A stretch of DNA of 64,000 nucleotides from Clostridiales bacterium. Lineage in GTDB: Bacteria > Bacillota > Clostridia > Oscillospirales > Oscillospiraceae. Position 1 is the first letter of the stretch. Each line of letters begins with the position of its first letter. This document shows positions 54,009 through 63,315 of the stretch, piece by piece. The stretch spans positions 1-64,000 of the forward strand of contig JALFLH010000021.1 of NCBI GenBank assembly GCA_022774865.1. The letters run 5' to 3'. The position numbers and the translations under genes are program-made. Below the pieces are notes generated by a model, which had not been told where the DNA came from, searched no databases, and was given only the letters and a program-made list of their open reading frames with translations.

Positions 54009-54451
54009 GTCAGGCCGCGCAAACGCCCGATGCAGTCGCCCGGGTGCGGGGCGGCACGGCATATCCCGGTATCCGGGGAACCGTGAAATTTCATTCCCGG
54101 TGCGGCGGCACATTGATTACCGCCGATCTCTGCGGCCTGCCGGAAACGGAAACGAATTTCTTCGCTTTCCATATTCACGAGGGCAGTGACTGCGGCGGCG
54201 AAGCCTTTGCCGATTCCAAGGGACATTATAATCCCCGGGATGTCCTCCACCCCAGCCACGCGGGAGACCTGCCGCCGCTGCTTGCCCATGGAGGAAAAGC
54301 GCACCTTCAGGTCTTTACCGGCCGGTTCCGGGTCTGCGATGTGATTGGTAAAACCGTCTTGATTCATGAGCATCCCGACGATTTCCAGACCCAGCCCGCC
54401 GGAAATCCCGGCCGGAAAATCGCCTGTGGTGTCATCCGCGCTGTTCGGTGA
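54002..54451 (+). CDS. Cu/Zn superoxide dismutase family protein
   Basis: The 149-residue protein keeps the full Cu/Zn SOD ligand set: His57 and His59 (FHIHEG), bridging His75 (GHYNP), His83, His86 and Asp89 (HPSHAGD), and His122 (VLIHEH), plus the disulphide pair Cys64 and Cys142. The electrostatic-loop Arg region is GNPGRKIACG. No signal peptide is present, so it would act in the cytosol, unlike most bacterial SodC. It overlaps the DUF2935 gene by 7 bp and ends at a terminator. An oxygen-defence role fits an anaerobe; a metal-carrying role is possible. Confidence 0.9.
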   Translation: MLSQAAQTPDAVARVRGGTAYPGIRGTVKFHSRCGGTLITADLCGLPETETNFFAFHIHEGSDCGGEAFADSKGHYNPRDVLHPSHAGDLPPLLAHGGKAHLQVFTGRFRVCDVIGKTVLIHEHPDDFQTQPAGNPGRKIACGVIRAVR

Positions 54452-54457
54452 ATCATT

Positions 54458-54486
54458 CGCTCCACGGCTTCGTGGAGCGGTTTTTC
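54458..54486 (+). terminator. Terminator of the DUF2935-SOD unit
   Basis: CGCTCCACG/CGTGGAGCG (54458-54466 with 54471-54479), a four-base loop, then GTTTTTC on the plus strand. It abuts the convergent activase gene stop. Confidence 0.88.
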
Positions 54487-57400
54487 TTATGATTCCGGTG
54501 CCTTTTCGGCACAGCGTTCCTTGGCCACCGACAGCATCAGCTTGATGCGGTTGAGCTGGTTGACCTCGCTGGCGCCGGGGTCATAGTCCACGGCGGCAAT
54601 ATTGGCCTGGGGGTATGCCTTACGCAGGGCTTTGATCACACCCTTGCCCACCACGTGATTGGGCAGACACGCGAAGGGCTGAATGCAGACAATGTTGGGC
54701 ACACCGGTTTTCAACAGCTCCACCATTTCCCCGGTGAGAAACCACCCTTCTCCGTATTGGTTGCCGAGAGACAGGAAGGGCTTTGTCTGCTCCCCGATTT
54801 CCTCAATGGACATCGGCGCTTCAAAGCGCCTGGACTTACGAAGGGCGTCCAGCGCCGGTTTCCGGATCAGTCTAATGGCCTTGACGCCAAGCTCCGAAAT
54901 CAGCGCGCTGGACTCTTTCGCCCCCAGAAACTCCGTCTTGTACTGCCCGTTATAGAAACTGTAATTCAGGAAATCCACCAGATCGGGCACCACCGCTTCG
55001 GCGCCCTCCCGCTCCAGCAGATCCACCAGATGATTGTTGGCCAGCGGCATATACTTGACCAGAATCTCGCCGACCACGCCCACCCGGGGCTTGACCAGCG
55101 TCTCGTCAATGGGGAAGGAGTCGAAATCTTCCACAATCTGATGGCAGATCCGCCGGTAATGCCGGGTGGAGTGCTTGTCCTTCAGCGCGGCAATACACTT
55201 TTTCTGCCACATGGCGTGCAGCGCGTTGGCGGAACCGGGCACCCGTTCATAGGGACGCACCCGGTAGAGGCAGCGCATGAGCAGGTCGCCGTAGACCACC
55301 GCCTGCACCACATCGATCAGAAGCGGCAGCTTCAGCCGGAAGCCCTCATTCTTTTCCATGCCGTTGGCGTTCAGGGAGATAACGGGTATATGGGACAGCC
55401 CCGCCTTATCCAGCGCCCGGCGGATAAAGGCCACATAGTTGCTGGCGCGGCAGCAGCCGCCGGTCTGGGTCATGATGATGGCCAGCCTGTCCGTATCATA
55501 CCGACCGGACAAGACCGCCTCCATGATCTGTCCCACCACGGTGATTGAGGGGAAGCAGGCGTCGTTATTGACATATTTCAGACCCACGTCGATGGCGCTG
55601 CGGTTGTCATTATCCAGCACTACCATGTGATAGCCGTGCTTCTTAAAAACCGGCTCCAGCAGATCAAAATGAATGGGACTCATCTGGGGTGCCAGAATGG
55701 TGTACCCCGCGTCCCGCATCCGCTTGGTGAACTCCGTCCGCTGATACTGCTGATGGACGGGATGTGCCTTGATCTGCTTCTCCCGCCGCATATCCATGGC
55801 CGCCAGCAGGCTTCGGATGCGAATGCGCACCGCGCCCAGGTTGTTCACCTCGTCAATCTTCAAAAGGGTGTACAGCTTGTTGCTTTTTTCCAGAATCTCC
55901 GCCACCTGGTCGGTGGTTACCGCGTCCAGACCGCAGCCGAAGGAATTGAGCTGAATCAACTCCAGATCATCCCGTCCGGCCACAAATTCGGCGGCGGAAT
56001 AGAGCCGGGAATGGTACACCCACTGGTCTACCACCCGCAGCGGACGCTCCGGGTCGCCTTCAATCGGCAGGCTGTCCTCGGTGAACACAGTCAAGCCGTA
56101 GGAGGTAATCAGTTCGGGGATACCGTGGTTGATCTCCGGGTCAATGTGGTAGGGACGGCCCGCCAGCACAATGCCCCGACCGCCGGCCGCTTTCATCTCT
56201 GCCAGCAGCCGCTTGCCCTCTGTACGGATATCGGCTTTGGCCTTCCGTTGCTCTTCCCAAGCGGTGTGTACCGCGGCGCGCACCTGCTCGGCCGGGATAT
56301 TCCACTCCTCAGCGGCGGTTTTCACCAGCCGGTCAGCCACGGTTTTCTCGCTGGTAAAGGCGATGAACGGCCGGATATAGTGGACATCGCCCTCAGTAAT
56401 GGCCTCCACGTTGTTTTTCAGATTTTCCGCGTAGGAAACCACAATCGGGCAATTATAATGGTTCTGGGCATCCTTTGTCTCCTGATGCTCATAAAACACG
56501 CAGGGATGGAAGATCGTCTGAATTCCCTGGTTAATCAGCCACTGCACATGGCCGTGGGACAGCTTGGCAGGATAGCACTCCGACTCGGAGGGGATGGACT
56601 CCATTCCCAGCTCGTAGATTTTCCGGTCAGAGAAAGGAGAAAGCACCGCCCGGAAGCCCAGTTCTTTGAAGAATGTGGCCCAGAAGGGGTAATTCTCGTA
56701 CATATTCAGTACCCGCGGCAGGCCGATCACGCCCCGGGGCGCGTTTTCCTCTGCCAGGGGTTCATAAGCGCCAAACAGCCGCTTTCGTTTGAACTCCACC
56801 ATATTGGGCGCTTTCTTCCCGGTGGATGCTCCGCCGGCCCCCTTCTCGCAGCGGTTGCCGCTGATATGGCGGCGGCCGCCGGGGAATTTGTTGATGGTCA
56901 GCATACAGTTGTTGGAGCAGCCGCCGCAGCGGACGGAACTGGTGGTATAAGTCAGGTGCAGAATATCCTCCAGCGGAAGCATCACACTCCGCTCCCCGCT
57001 GTAATGCTCCCGCGCCACCAGCGCCGCGCCGAACGCGCCCATCAGGCCGGAAATATCCGGGCAGGTGGCTTCCACCCCGGCAATTTTCTCAAAAGCGCGC
57101 AGAACGGCCTTGTTGTGGAAGGTTCCGCCCTGCACCACAATCCGGCGGCCCAGATCCTCCGGACTGGCCAGCTTGATGACCTTATACAGGGCGTTCTTAA
57201 TCACGGAATAGGCAAGGCCGGCGGAAATATCGGAAACCGTCGCGCCCTCCTTCTGTGCCTGCTTGACGTTGGAATTCATAAATACCGTACACCGGGTACC
57301 CAGATCCACGGGTGCTTTCGCATACAACGCCTCCTGGGCAAATTCAGCAGCCGTAAAGCCCAGCGAGGTTGCGAAATTCTCGATGAAGGAACCGCAGCCG

Positions 57401-58734
57401 GAGGAACAGGCCTCGTTCAGCAATATGGTGTCCACGGTTCCGTTTTTCAGCTTGATGCACTTCATGTCCTGGCCGCCGATATCCAGCACGCAGTCCACCT
57501 GCGGGTCAAAAAATGCGGCGGCGGTGCAGTGGGCAATGGTCTCCACCACGCCCTCATCCAGAGAGAACGCCGACTTCAGGAGCGCTTCCCCGTAGCCGGT
57601 GGAGCAGGCGCGCACAATCCGGGCATTGGGGGGAAGCCGCTTTTTCAGTTCCCCAATGGCGTACTGGGCGGTCATGATGGGATTACCCTGGTTATTGGCG
57701 TAATGGGAGAACAAAAGCTGCCCGTTCTGCCCGATAAGCACCATCTTCGTCGTCGTAGAACCGGCGTCGATCCCCAGATAGCAGTCGCCGCTGTAATCGG
57801 CCAAATCGGCTTTTGTCACCACACTTCTGGCATGCCGGGCGCAGAAAGCGTCGTACTCCGCCTGATCCCGGAACAGCGGCTCCAGCCGGGGCATCTCAAA
57901 GGATACCTGCACGCCCTTTTCCAGCCGGTCAATCAGCGCCTCCAGCGACACCTCAACGGCGTCATCTGCCTCCAGCGCCGCGCCCATGGCGGCAAAGAGA
58001 TGGGAATTCTCCGGGTCGACGGTGGTCTCATCCGTCAGCTTCAGGGTGCGGATAAATGCCTTTTTCAGTTCCGGCAGAAAATGAAGCGGGCCGCCCAGAA
58101 AGGCCACGCAGCCCCGGATGGGTTTGCCGCAGGCGAGGCCCGAAATGGTCTGATTCACCACCGCCTGAAAAATGGAGGCGGCCAGATCGGCCTTGGTGGC
58201 GCCCTCGTTGATCAGAGGCTGGATATCGGTCTTGGCAAACACGCCGCAGCGGGCGGCGATGGGATAAATCTGCCTGTAATTTGCCGCCGCCTCGTTCAGC
58301 CCTGAAGCATCCGTCTGAAGCAGCGCCGCCATCTGGTCGATGAAGGAGCCGGTGCCGCCGGCACAGACGCCGTTCATCCGCTCCTCCAGACCGCCGGTGA
58401 AATAGATGATCTTGGCGTCCTCGCCGCCCAGCTCAATGGCCACGTCGGTCTGGGGCGCGGTAAATTTCAGGGCAGTGGCCACAGCCACCACCTCCTGAAC
58501 AAAGCCGATGTTCAGTGCCTTCCCCAGATTGATGGAGCCGGAACCGGTTATTTTGCAGCGCAGGGCACACTTGCCCACTGCCTGTTCCGCCTCCCGCAGC
58601 AGCGAATTGAGGGTCTGCTGGGTGTGGGCATGGTGGCGGCGGTAATCGCCGTACAGGATTTTCCCGTTTTCATCCAAAATCACCAGTTTGACCGTGGTGG
58701 AGCCGATATCAATACCGGCTCTGTATGTATTCAT
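54487..58734 (-). CDS. Giant double-activase / 2-hydroxyacyl-CoA dehydratase-like fusion protein
   Basis: The 1415-residue protein joins two ASKHA ATPase activase domains to dehydratase-like regions. Domain 1 (about 1-270) has GIDIGSTTVK at 7-16, Cys124 in VCAGGTGSF and Cys163 in ARCGVFAKTD. Domain 2 (about 318-590) has GIDAGSTTTK, Cys444/448 in ACSSGCGSF and Cys482 in TRCTVFMNS. These match the cluster ligands of HgdC-type activators. A Cys motif follows (RCGGCSNNC at 602-610), then DUF2229/HgdB-like parts to the C-terminus. Such activators drive ATP-dependent electron injection at very low potential. The substrate is unknown. The start is ATG 58734, 9 bases after GGAG. It follows ftsH by 24 bp. 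Confidence 0.92.
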   Translation of the reverse strand: MNTYRAGIDIGSTTVKLVILDENGKILYGDYRRHHAHTQQTLNSLLREAEQAVGKCALRCKITGSGSINLGKALNIGFVQEVVAVATALKFTAPQTDVAIELGGEDAKIIYFTGGLEERMNGVCAGGTGSFIDQMAALLQTDASGLNEAAANYRQIYPIAARCGVFAKTDIQPLINEGATKADLAASIFQAVVNQTISGLACGKPIRGCVAFLGGPLHFLPELKKAFIRTLKLTDETTVDPENSHLFAAMGAALEADDAVEVSLEALIDRLEKGVQVSFEMPRLEPLFRDQAEYDAFCARHARSVVTKADLADYSGDCYLGIDAGSTTTKMVLIGQNGQLLFSHYANNQGNPIMTAQYAIGELKKRLPPNARIVRACSTGYGEALLKSAFSLDEGVVETIAHCTAAAFFDPQVDCVLDIGGQDMKCIKLKNGTVDTILLNEACSSGCGSFIENFATSLGFTAAEFAQEALYAKAPVDLGTRCTVFMNSNVKQAQKEGATVSDISAGLAYSVIKNALYKVIKLASPEDLGRRIVVQGGTFHNKAVLRAFEKIAGVEATCPDISGLMGAFGAALVAREHYSGERSVMLPLEDILHLTYTTSSVRCGGCSNNCMLTINKFPGGRRHISGNRCEKGAGGASTGKKAPNMVEFKRKRLFGAYEPLAEENAPRGVIGLPRVLNMYENYPFWATFFKELGFRAVLSPFSDRKIYELGMESIPSESECYPAKLSHGHVQWLINQGIQTIFHPCVFYEHQETKDAQNHYNCPIVVSYAENLKNNVEAITEGDVHYIRPFIAFTSEKTVADRLVKTAAEEWNIPAEQVRAAVHTAWEEQRKAKADIRTEGKRLLAEMKAAGGRGIVLAGRPYHIDPEINHGIPELITSYGLTVFTEDSLPIEGDPERPLRVVDQWVYHSRLYSAAEFVAGRDDLELIQLNSFGCGLDAVTTDQVAEILEKSNKLYTLLKIDEVNNLGAVRIRIRSLLAAMDMRREKQIKAHPVHQQYQRTEFTKRMRDAGYTILAPQMSPIHFDLLEPVFKKHGYHMVVLDNDNRSAIDVGLKYVNNDACFPSITVVGQIMEAVLSGRYDTDRLAIIMTQTGGCCRASNYVAFIRRALDKAGLSHIPVISLNANGMEKNEGFRLKLPLLIDVVQAVVYGDLLMRCLYRVRPYERVPGSANALHAMWQKKCIAALKDKHSTRHYRRICHQIVEDFDSFPIDETLVKPRVGVVGEILVKYMPLANNHLVDLLEREGAEAVVPDLVDFLNYSFYNGQYKTEFLGAKESSALISELGVKAIRLIRKPALDALRKSRRFEAPMSIEEIGEQTKPFLSLGNQYGEGWFLTGEMVELLKTGVPNIVCIQPFACLPNHVVGKGVIKALRKAYPQANIAAVDYDPGASEVNQLNRIKLMLSVAKERCAEKAPES

Positions 58735-58758
58735 GTAGTTCATCTCCGTGTCTATGTG

Positions 58759-60582
58759 TCAGGAATTCAGAATCTTCATGAATTCCTCGCCTGTGATGGT
58801 CTCCTTGTCATACAGGAACCGCGCAAGCTGTTCCAGCTTTTCTCTGTTCTCCGTCAGCAGCTTCCGGGCTTTTTCGTGCTGCATTTTCACCAGCGCGACC
58901 ACCTGACGGTCAATTTGGGTCTGGGTTTCAACGGAACAGGCCAGACTGGCATCGCCGCCCAGATATTCATTGTTTACCGTTTCGAGGGCAACCATATCAA
59001 ATTCGTCGCTCATGCCATAGCGAGTGATCATGGCCCGCGCCAGCCTGGTGGCCTGCTCAATATCGTTGGAAGCACCGGTGGAAATAGAGCCAACCGCGAT
59101 TTCCTCCGCGGCGCGGCCGCCGGCATAGGTGGCGATTTTGTTCTCGATTTCCTCTTTCGTCATCAGGTAGTGGTTGCCTTCCTCCACCTGCATGGTGTAG
59201 CCCAGTGCGCCGGAGGTGCGGGGCACGATGGTAATTTTCTGTACCGGTGCGGAGTGGGTCTGAAGCGCCGCTACCAGCGCATGGCCGATTTCGTGGTAGG
59301 CCACCGTCATCTTCTCCTTGTCGGACATGATTGCGTTCTTCTTCTGATATCCGGCGATGACCACTTCAATGGACTCCTCCAAATCGGCCTGCGTGGCGAA
59401 TTTTCTGCCGTCCCGGACAGCCCGCAGCGCCGCCTCGTTGATGATGTTGGCCAGTTCCGCGCCGCTGGCGCCGGAGGCCATGCGTGCAATCCGGTTCCAG
59501 TCCACATCGTCTGCAATTCTGACCTTCTTGGCGTGCACCTTCAGAATAGCCTCCCGCCCCTTCAGGTCGGGCAGCTCCACCGGCACCCGGCGGTCAAACC
59601 GGCCGGGCCGGGTCAGCGCCGGGTCGAGGGATTCCGGCCGGTTGGTAGCCGCCAGAATGATGACACCGTTGTTTCCCTCAAAGCCGTCCATCTCGGTCAG
59701 GAGCTGGTTGAGGGTCTGTTCCCGCTCGTCATTACCGCCCATTCCGCCGGTGTTCCGTTTCTGTCCGATGGCATCGATCTCATCGATGAACACAATACAG
59801 GGCGCCTTCTCCTTCGCCTGCTTGAACAGGTCGCGCACCTTGGACGCGCCCATGCCCACGAACATCTCCACAAACTCGGAGCCGGACATGGAGAAAAACG
59901 GCACGTCCGCCTCGCCGGCGACTGCCTTAGCCAGCATGGTCTTGCCGGTGCCCGGAGGGCCGACCAGAAGCACGCCTTTGGGCATGGATGCGCCGATTTC
60001 CTTGTATTTTCCCGGGTCATGCAGGTAATCCACAATCTCCTGGAGGCTTTCCTCCGCCTCGTCCACGCCCTCCACATCGTCAAACTTGATGCCATCGGAG
60101 GACTTGACATAGACCTTGGCGTTGGATTTTCCCATATTGAAGGACATGGAGTTTGCGCCGCCGCCCATCCGGTCCATCAGCTTCTTGGACATGAACTGCC
60201 CCAGTGCCACAAAGATGACCATCGGCAGAATCCAATAGAGCAGGATGGTGACCAGCGGGGAGGTTTCCTCCACGATTTCCGAGCCAAAGCTGGTGATGCC
60301 CGCGTTATACAGCCGCTCCGTCAACTGGCTCGCGTCCTCCAGCCTGCCGGTTTTATAAATCGCCGTTTCGTTCTTATCCGTGAAGGTGATCTGATTGTTT
60401 TCGATTTGCACACGGCCGATGTCACCCTTGTCAATCATGGACAGGAACTGTCCATAATCCACCTCCCTGATCTGCCGCTCCATCAGCCACGGCATGGCAA
60501 GCAGGTTAAACAGCAGCAGAATGACCATTACCACGCAGTAATAGAAAATCAGCGGTTTCTTGGGTCGTTTTACTTCATTCAT
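58759..60582 (-). CDS. ftsH: ATP-dependent zinc metalloprotease FtsH
   Basis: FtsH is the membrane AAA protease that removes damaged or unassembled membrane proteins. The 607-residue protein has two membrane helices (about 10-30 and 108-128) around a small outer domain, Walker A GPPGTGKT at 208-215, Walker [12 protein letters not shown], the second region of homology [20 protein letters not shown] and the zinc site HEIGH at 430-434. The start is ATG 60582 after GGGAG. It leads a unit with the giant activase. Confidence 0.97.
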   Translation of the reverse strand: MNEVKRPKKPLIFYYCVVMVILLLFNLLAMPWLMERQIREVDYGQFLSMIDKGDIGRVQIENNQITFTDKNETAIYKTGRLEDASQLTERLYNAGITSFGSEIVEETSPLVTILLYWILPMVIFVALGQFMSKKLMDRMGGGANSMSFNMGKSNAKVYVKSSDGIKFDDVEGVDEAEESLQEIVDYLHDPGKYKEIGASMPKGVLLVGPPGTGKTMLAKAVAGEADVPFFSMSGSEFVEMFVGMGASKVRDLFKQAKEKAPCIVFIDEIDAIGQKRNTGGMGGNDEREQTLNQLLTEMDGFEGNNGVIILAATNRPESLDPALTRPGRFDRRVPVELPDLKGREAILKVHAKKVRIADDVDWNRIARMASGASGAELANIINEAALRAVRDGRKFATQADLEESIEVVIAGYQKKNAIMSDKEKMTVAYHEIGHALVAALQTHSAPVQKITIVPRTSGALGYTMQVEEGNHYLMTKEEIENKIATYAGGRAAEEIAVGSISTGASNDIEQATRLARAMITRYGMSDEFDMVALETVNNEYLGGDASLACSVETQTQIDRQVVALVKMQHEKARKLLTENREKLEQLARFLYDKETITGEEFMKILNS

Positions 60583-60662
60583 TGCGTTACTCCCTTCTTC
60601 TGTGCCCATTCTCCGAATACCGGTTTATTCGGAGCGCTTTCTCTGTGTCGGATTTCTGCCAG

Positions 60663-61403
60663 TCATGAATTGACACCGGTTCGTTTTTTTCTCTGCTTTT
60701 CAAAGGTTTCATACATCTCCTTCAGGTGTTCAGCCAGCGGGCTGTCGGAACGGAAAGGAGAAAAGAAACGGTATTTGTAGTTCTTGAGATGCTTGGCATT
60801 GCGGATGTGATTCTTGATGGCCTCGTAGTTTGCCACCACCTGATGCTCCTCAGCAAATTTCTTCAGCTTCACCACCAACTGCGCCGAATGGGCCACATCG
60901 ATGATAAACACACCGAAGAACATTCCGATGAAGAAGGAGAAGGCCAGATTCTGGGACAGCCAATGCAGGGCATTCAAAATGTACGGGTGAATCAGGAAAT
61001 AATACACCGCGCCCAGCACAGCCCAGAAGAAGGAAAACAGCGGACAGATAATGCCCTGCACATTTCCCCAAAGATTGGAGTAATCCCACAGCCGCACCTT
61101 GAATACCTTCAGGCATAGGACACCCGCCACGTATTCGATCAGTGTCATGCACACCGCCATGGCCAGAAACAGCACTGCCTTATTCCAGAAAGGGTTTTCA
61201 ATCAGGCTGTATTGCTCCAGCGATGCCAGCAGATACAGGATGCACAGGCCAAATCCGTACAACGGCACATAGGGGCCGGTGCAGAATCCGGGATTTACCC
61301 ATTTTTTATTCCGACTGGTCAGGTTGCGGAACAGCAGCTCCAGTACCCAGCCCGCCACCGAGCCAATGAAAAAAAGGTATGCAAGGGTTAGAAAAATATC
61401 CAA
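60663..61403 (-). CDS. PF06541-type membrane protein (putative ABC transporter permease)
   Basis: The 246-residue protein has about six membrane segments (FLTLAYLFFIGSVAGWVLEL, YGFGLCILYLLASLEQ, and onward) and the KWVNPGFCTGPYVPLYGFG motif of the CmpB-like family, labelled as ABC transporter permease without proof. The C-terminal 60 residues are basic and cytosolic. Translation begins at a TTG (61403) behind a strong GGAGGAA. Its promoter lies about 25 bp upstream. Confidence 0.85.
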   Translation of the reverse strand: MDIFLTLAYLFFIGSVAGWVLELLFRNLTSRNKKWVNPGFCTGPYVPLYGFGLCILYLLASLEQYSLIENPFWNKAVLFLAMAVCMTLIEYVAGVLCLKVFKVRLWDYSNLWGNVQGIICPLFSFFWAVLGAVYYFLIHPYILNALHWLSQNLAFSFFIGMFFGVFIIDVAHSAQLVVKLKKFAEEHQVVANYEAIKNHIRNAKHLKNYKYRFFSPFRSDSPLAEHLKEMYETFEKQRKKRTGVNS

Positions 61404-61428
61404 ATTCCGTTCCTCCTGTCATTATTTT

Positions 61429-61457
61429 ACCATATCGTATTCATAAAAACCGAACAA
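61429..61457 (-). promoter_or_regulatory. Promoter for the PF06541 gene
   Basis: Minus-strand TTGTTC (61452-61457), 17 bp, TATGGT (61429-61434). It is a moderate match and could also feed ftsH and the activase, which follow with an 80-bp gap. Confidence 0.45.
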
Positions 61458-61502
61458 ATCATAAACAATTCTTTTCCGAATGATGAACAGGCCGGCTGCC
61501 TG

Positions 61503-62297
61503 TCAGAATCCGTCGGAATGTCCCCGCAGCCAGGCAACCGATGCACGCAGTCCGGCGATGGTCTTGGTCTCCAGCACGACGGAAAGCTGCCGCTCCTGCG
61601 CCAGCGCCAGATATTTGAAGGTATCCAGCTGCCCGGTGCCCAGCGCCTGATGATCCTTTTCGCCCTCCTTCACATCATGCATATGCATATGGTACAGCCG
61701 GTCTTTCCGCGCCAGAATCACCGGCTCATCCGTTCCGCCCAGCACCAGATTATGTCCGACATCATAGGTCAGGCCAAAGGCCGGGCTTTCCAGCAGCAGA
61801 TCCAGCGCCTTCACCTGATAGTCCGTATAGCCGTGCCAGTTCTCCACGCAGATGCGGATGCCGCTGCCGCCGATGGCAGCGGTGCATTCATCCCGGAATT
61901 GCCGCATGGCGTCCAGAAACTGCTCCGGGTACGCGCCGAACAGGTACACCTTCCTGTCCGGCAGGGTAAAGTACACCCCAACCGGCATATGCATATTCAG
62001 CACGGGGATTTCCAGTTTTTTTGCCAGTCCAATGGTTTCGATGGCTGTCTGCCGGTAAGCGCCCGCCACCAGCGGATTGAAGTCCGCCATGTTCATATTC
62101 TCGTCCAGATGGATGGTATAGTGAATGCCGTAATCCCGGGCAACTGACTTCAGGCGCTGCACATCCATGGTCTGCACCTGATACTGGGGCAGATTCATAT
62201 TCATCTCAACGAAATCCAGCTCCAGTTCGCTGCAAAGCGCGGCGCATTCCTCGATGGATGCAGTTTCAATCAGGGTGGGCATACCGAATCTCAGCAT
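61503..62297 (-). CDS. Sugar phosphate isomerase/epimerase-like TIM barrel protein
   Basis: The 264-residue protein belongs to the xylose isomerase-like TIM barrel family (AP endonuclease family 2). Metal-site segments are LDFVEMNMNLPQYQ, IRICVENWHGYTD, GLTYDVGHNLVLGG, MHMHDVKEGEKDHQALGTG and LSVVLETKT. The substrate is unknown. The start is ATG 62297 behind GAGGAGGAA; the frame extends upstream to 62390 without support. It has its own consensus promoter and no co-transcribed partner. Confidence 0.88.
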   Translation of the reverse strand: MLRFGMPTLIETASIEECAALCSELELDFVEMNMNLPQYQVQTMDVQRLKSVARDYGIHYTIHLDENMNMADFNPLVAGAYRQTAIETIGLAKKLEIPVLNMHMPVGVYFTLPDRKVYLFGAYPEQFLDAMRQFRDECTAAIGGSGIRICVENWHGYTDYQVKALDLLLESPAFGLTYDVGHNLVLGGTDEPVILARKDRLYHMHMHDVKEGEKDHQALGTGQLDTFKYLALAQERQLSVVLETKTIAGLRASVAWLRGHSDGF

Positions 62298-62412
62298 GGT
62301 CGTTCCTCCTCGTTCATTCTGTTCCGATCTTCTCCGCCAACGCCGGCGGGTTTCAGAAACCACAGGGCGGCAGGTGAACATCCAATTCACGGAATTGCCG
62401 CCTTATTTTGAC

Positions 62413-62441
62413 ATTATATCACATCAATTTTCCGTTGCCAA
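62413..62441 (-). promoter_or_regulatory. Promoter for the TIM barrel gene
   Basis: Minus-strand TTGGCA (62436-62441), 17 bp, TATAAT (62413-62418). It is back-to-back with the ZIP promoter, 13 bp apart. Confidence 0.82.
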
Positions 62442-62453
62442 CCATTATTCTCA

Positions 62454-62482
62454 TTGCATCCGGCTGTTTTCCGTCGTATAAT
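62454..62482 (+). promoter_or_regulatory. Promoter for the ZIP transporter
   Basis: Plus-strand TTGCAT (62454-62459), 17 bp, TATAAT (62477-62482), 27 bp before the ATG. No obvious Zur or Fur palindrome is seen. Confidence 0.82.
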
Positions 62483-62508
62483 GGGAGCAAAACAAGGAGG
62501 AACTCATT

Positions 62509-63261
62509 ATGCGTATTGTTGTGTTAACCGCGCTGGGCGTGGGCGGAGCCACCATGATCGGCGCGGTGCTGGGCGTTCTGTTTAAAAACATTTCCCACCG
62601 GTTCAGCGATATTGTCCTGTCTTTTGCCGCCGGTATCATGCTGGCAGCGGCAGTGCTGGGGTTGATTCTTCCCTCTGTGGAATATGGTGGAAAGTTCGGC
62701 CTGATTACCACCGTGGCGGGAATTTTTGTGGGTGCCTACACGCTGACGCTGATCGACAGGCTGGTTCCCCATCTGCACCGGTTGATGGGAACGGAAATCG
62801 AAAACCATCCCGCCAGTGACGGAATCAATAAGGTTCTGCTGTTTGTTGCCGCGATTGCCATTCATAATCTGCCGGAGGGCATTGCGGCCGGTGTGGGCTT
62901 CGGTTCGGGCAGCACCTCCGAGGCGCTGCTGATCGCCGGCGGCATCGCGCTGCAGAACATTCCCGAGGGTATGGTCATCATCGGCCCCATGCTGGCGGCG
63001 GGCATCAGCCTGAAAAAGACCTTTCTGTGCGCCATGGCCACGGGATTGGTGGAAGTGCTGGGCACCCTGGTGGGCTTCTTTGCGGTCAGCATAGCCGCCT
63101 CCATTCTTCCATTCGCCCTTGCCTTTGCCGGGGGCACCATGCTCTATGTAATCAGTGACGAAATGATTCCGGAAACGCACCACGCTGAAACCCGCGGCGT
63201 GACCTACGCGCTGCTGGTGGGCTTCTGCGTCATGCTGGTTTCGGACGTTCTGCTGGGCTGA
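62509..63261 (+). CDS. ZIP family metal transporter
   Basis: The 250-residue membrane protein has eight hydrophobic segments. The metal-binding helices read IHNLPEGIAAGVGFGSGS (TM4) and LQNIPEGMVIIGPMLAAG (TM5), the GufA/ZupT-type binuclear site, so it imports zinc or other divalent metals. The start ATG 62509 follows AAGGAGGAA. It is a single-gene unit with strong promoter and terminator. Confidence 0.94.
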   Translation: MRIVVLTALGVGGATMIGAVLGVLFKNISHRFSDIVLSFAAGIMLAAAVLGLILPSVEYGGKFGLITTVAGIFVGAYTLTLIDRLVPHLHRLMGTEIENHPASDGINKVLLFVAAIAIHNLPEGIAAGVGFGSGSTSEALLIAGGIALQNIPEGMVIIGPMLAAGISLKKTFLCAMATGLVEVLGTLVGFFAVSIAASILPFALAFAGGTMLYVISDEMIPETHHAETRGVTYALLVGFCVMLVSDVLLG

Positions 63262-63270
63262 TCCCATGAC

Positions 63271-63311
63271 AAAAGCACATCCGCCGAAAAGCCGGCGGAT
63301 GTGCTTTTTGT
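63271..63311. terminator. Bidirectional terminator after the ZIP gene
   Basis: Arms 63271-63286 and 63293-63308 pair over 16 bp with a 6-base loop; T and A runs flank it, so it can also end the convergent ATP-grasp gene. Confidence 0.88.
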
Positions 63312-63315
63312 TTGA

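Noticed and set aside
55627-58305. 892-codon plus-strand frame opposite the giant activase
   Set aside because: It is a shadow of the activase gene, whose two ASKHA domains and cysteine motifs are clear.
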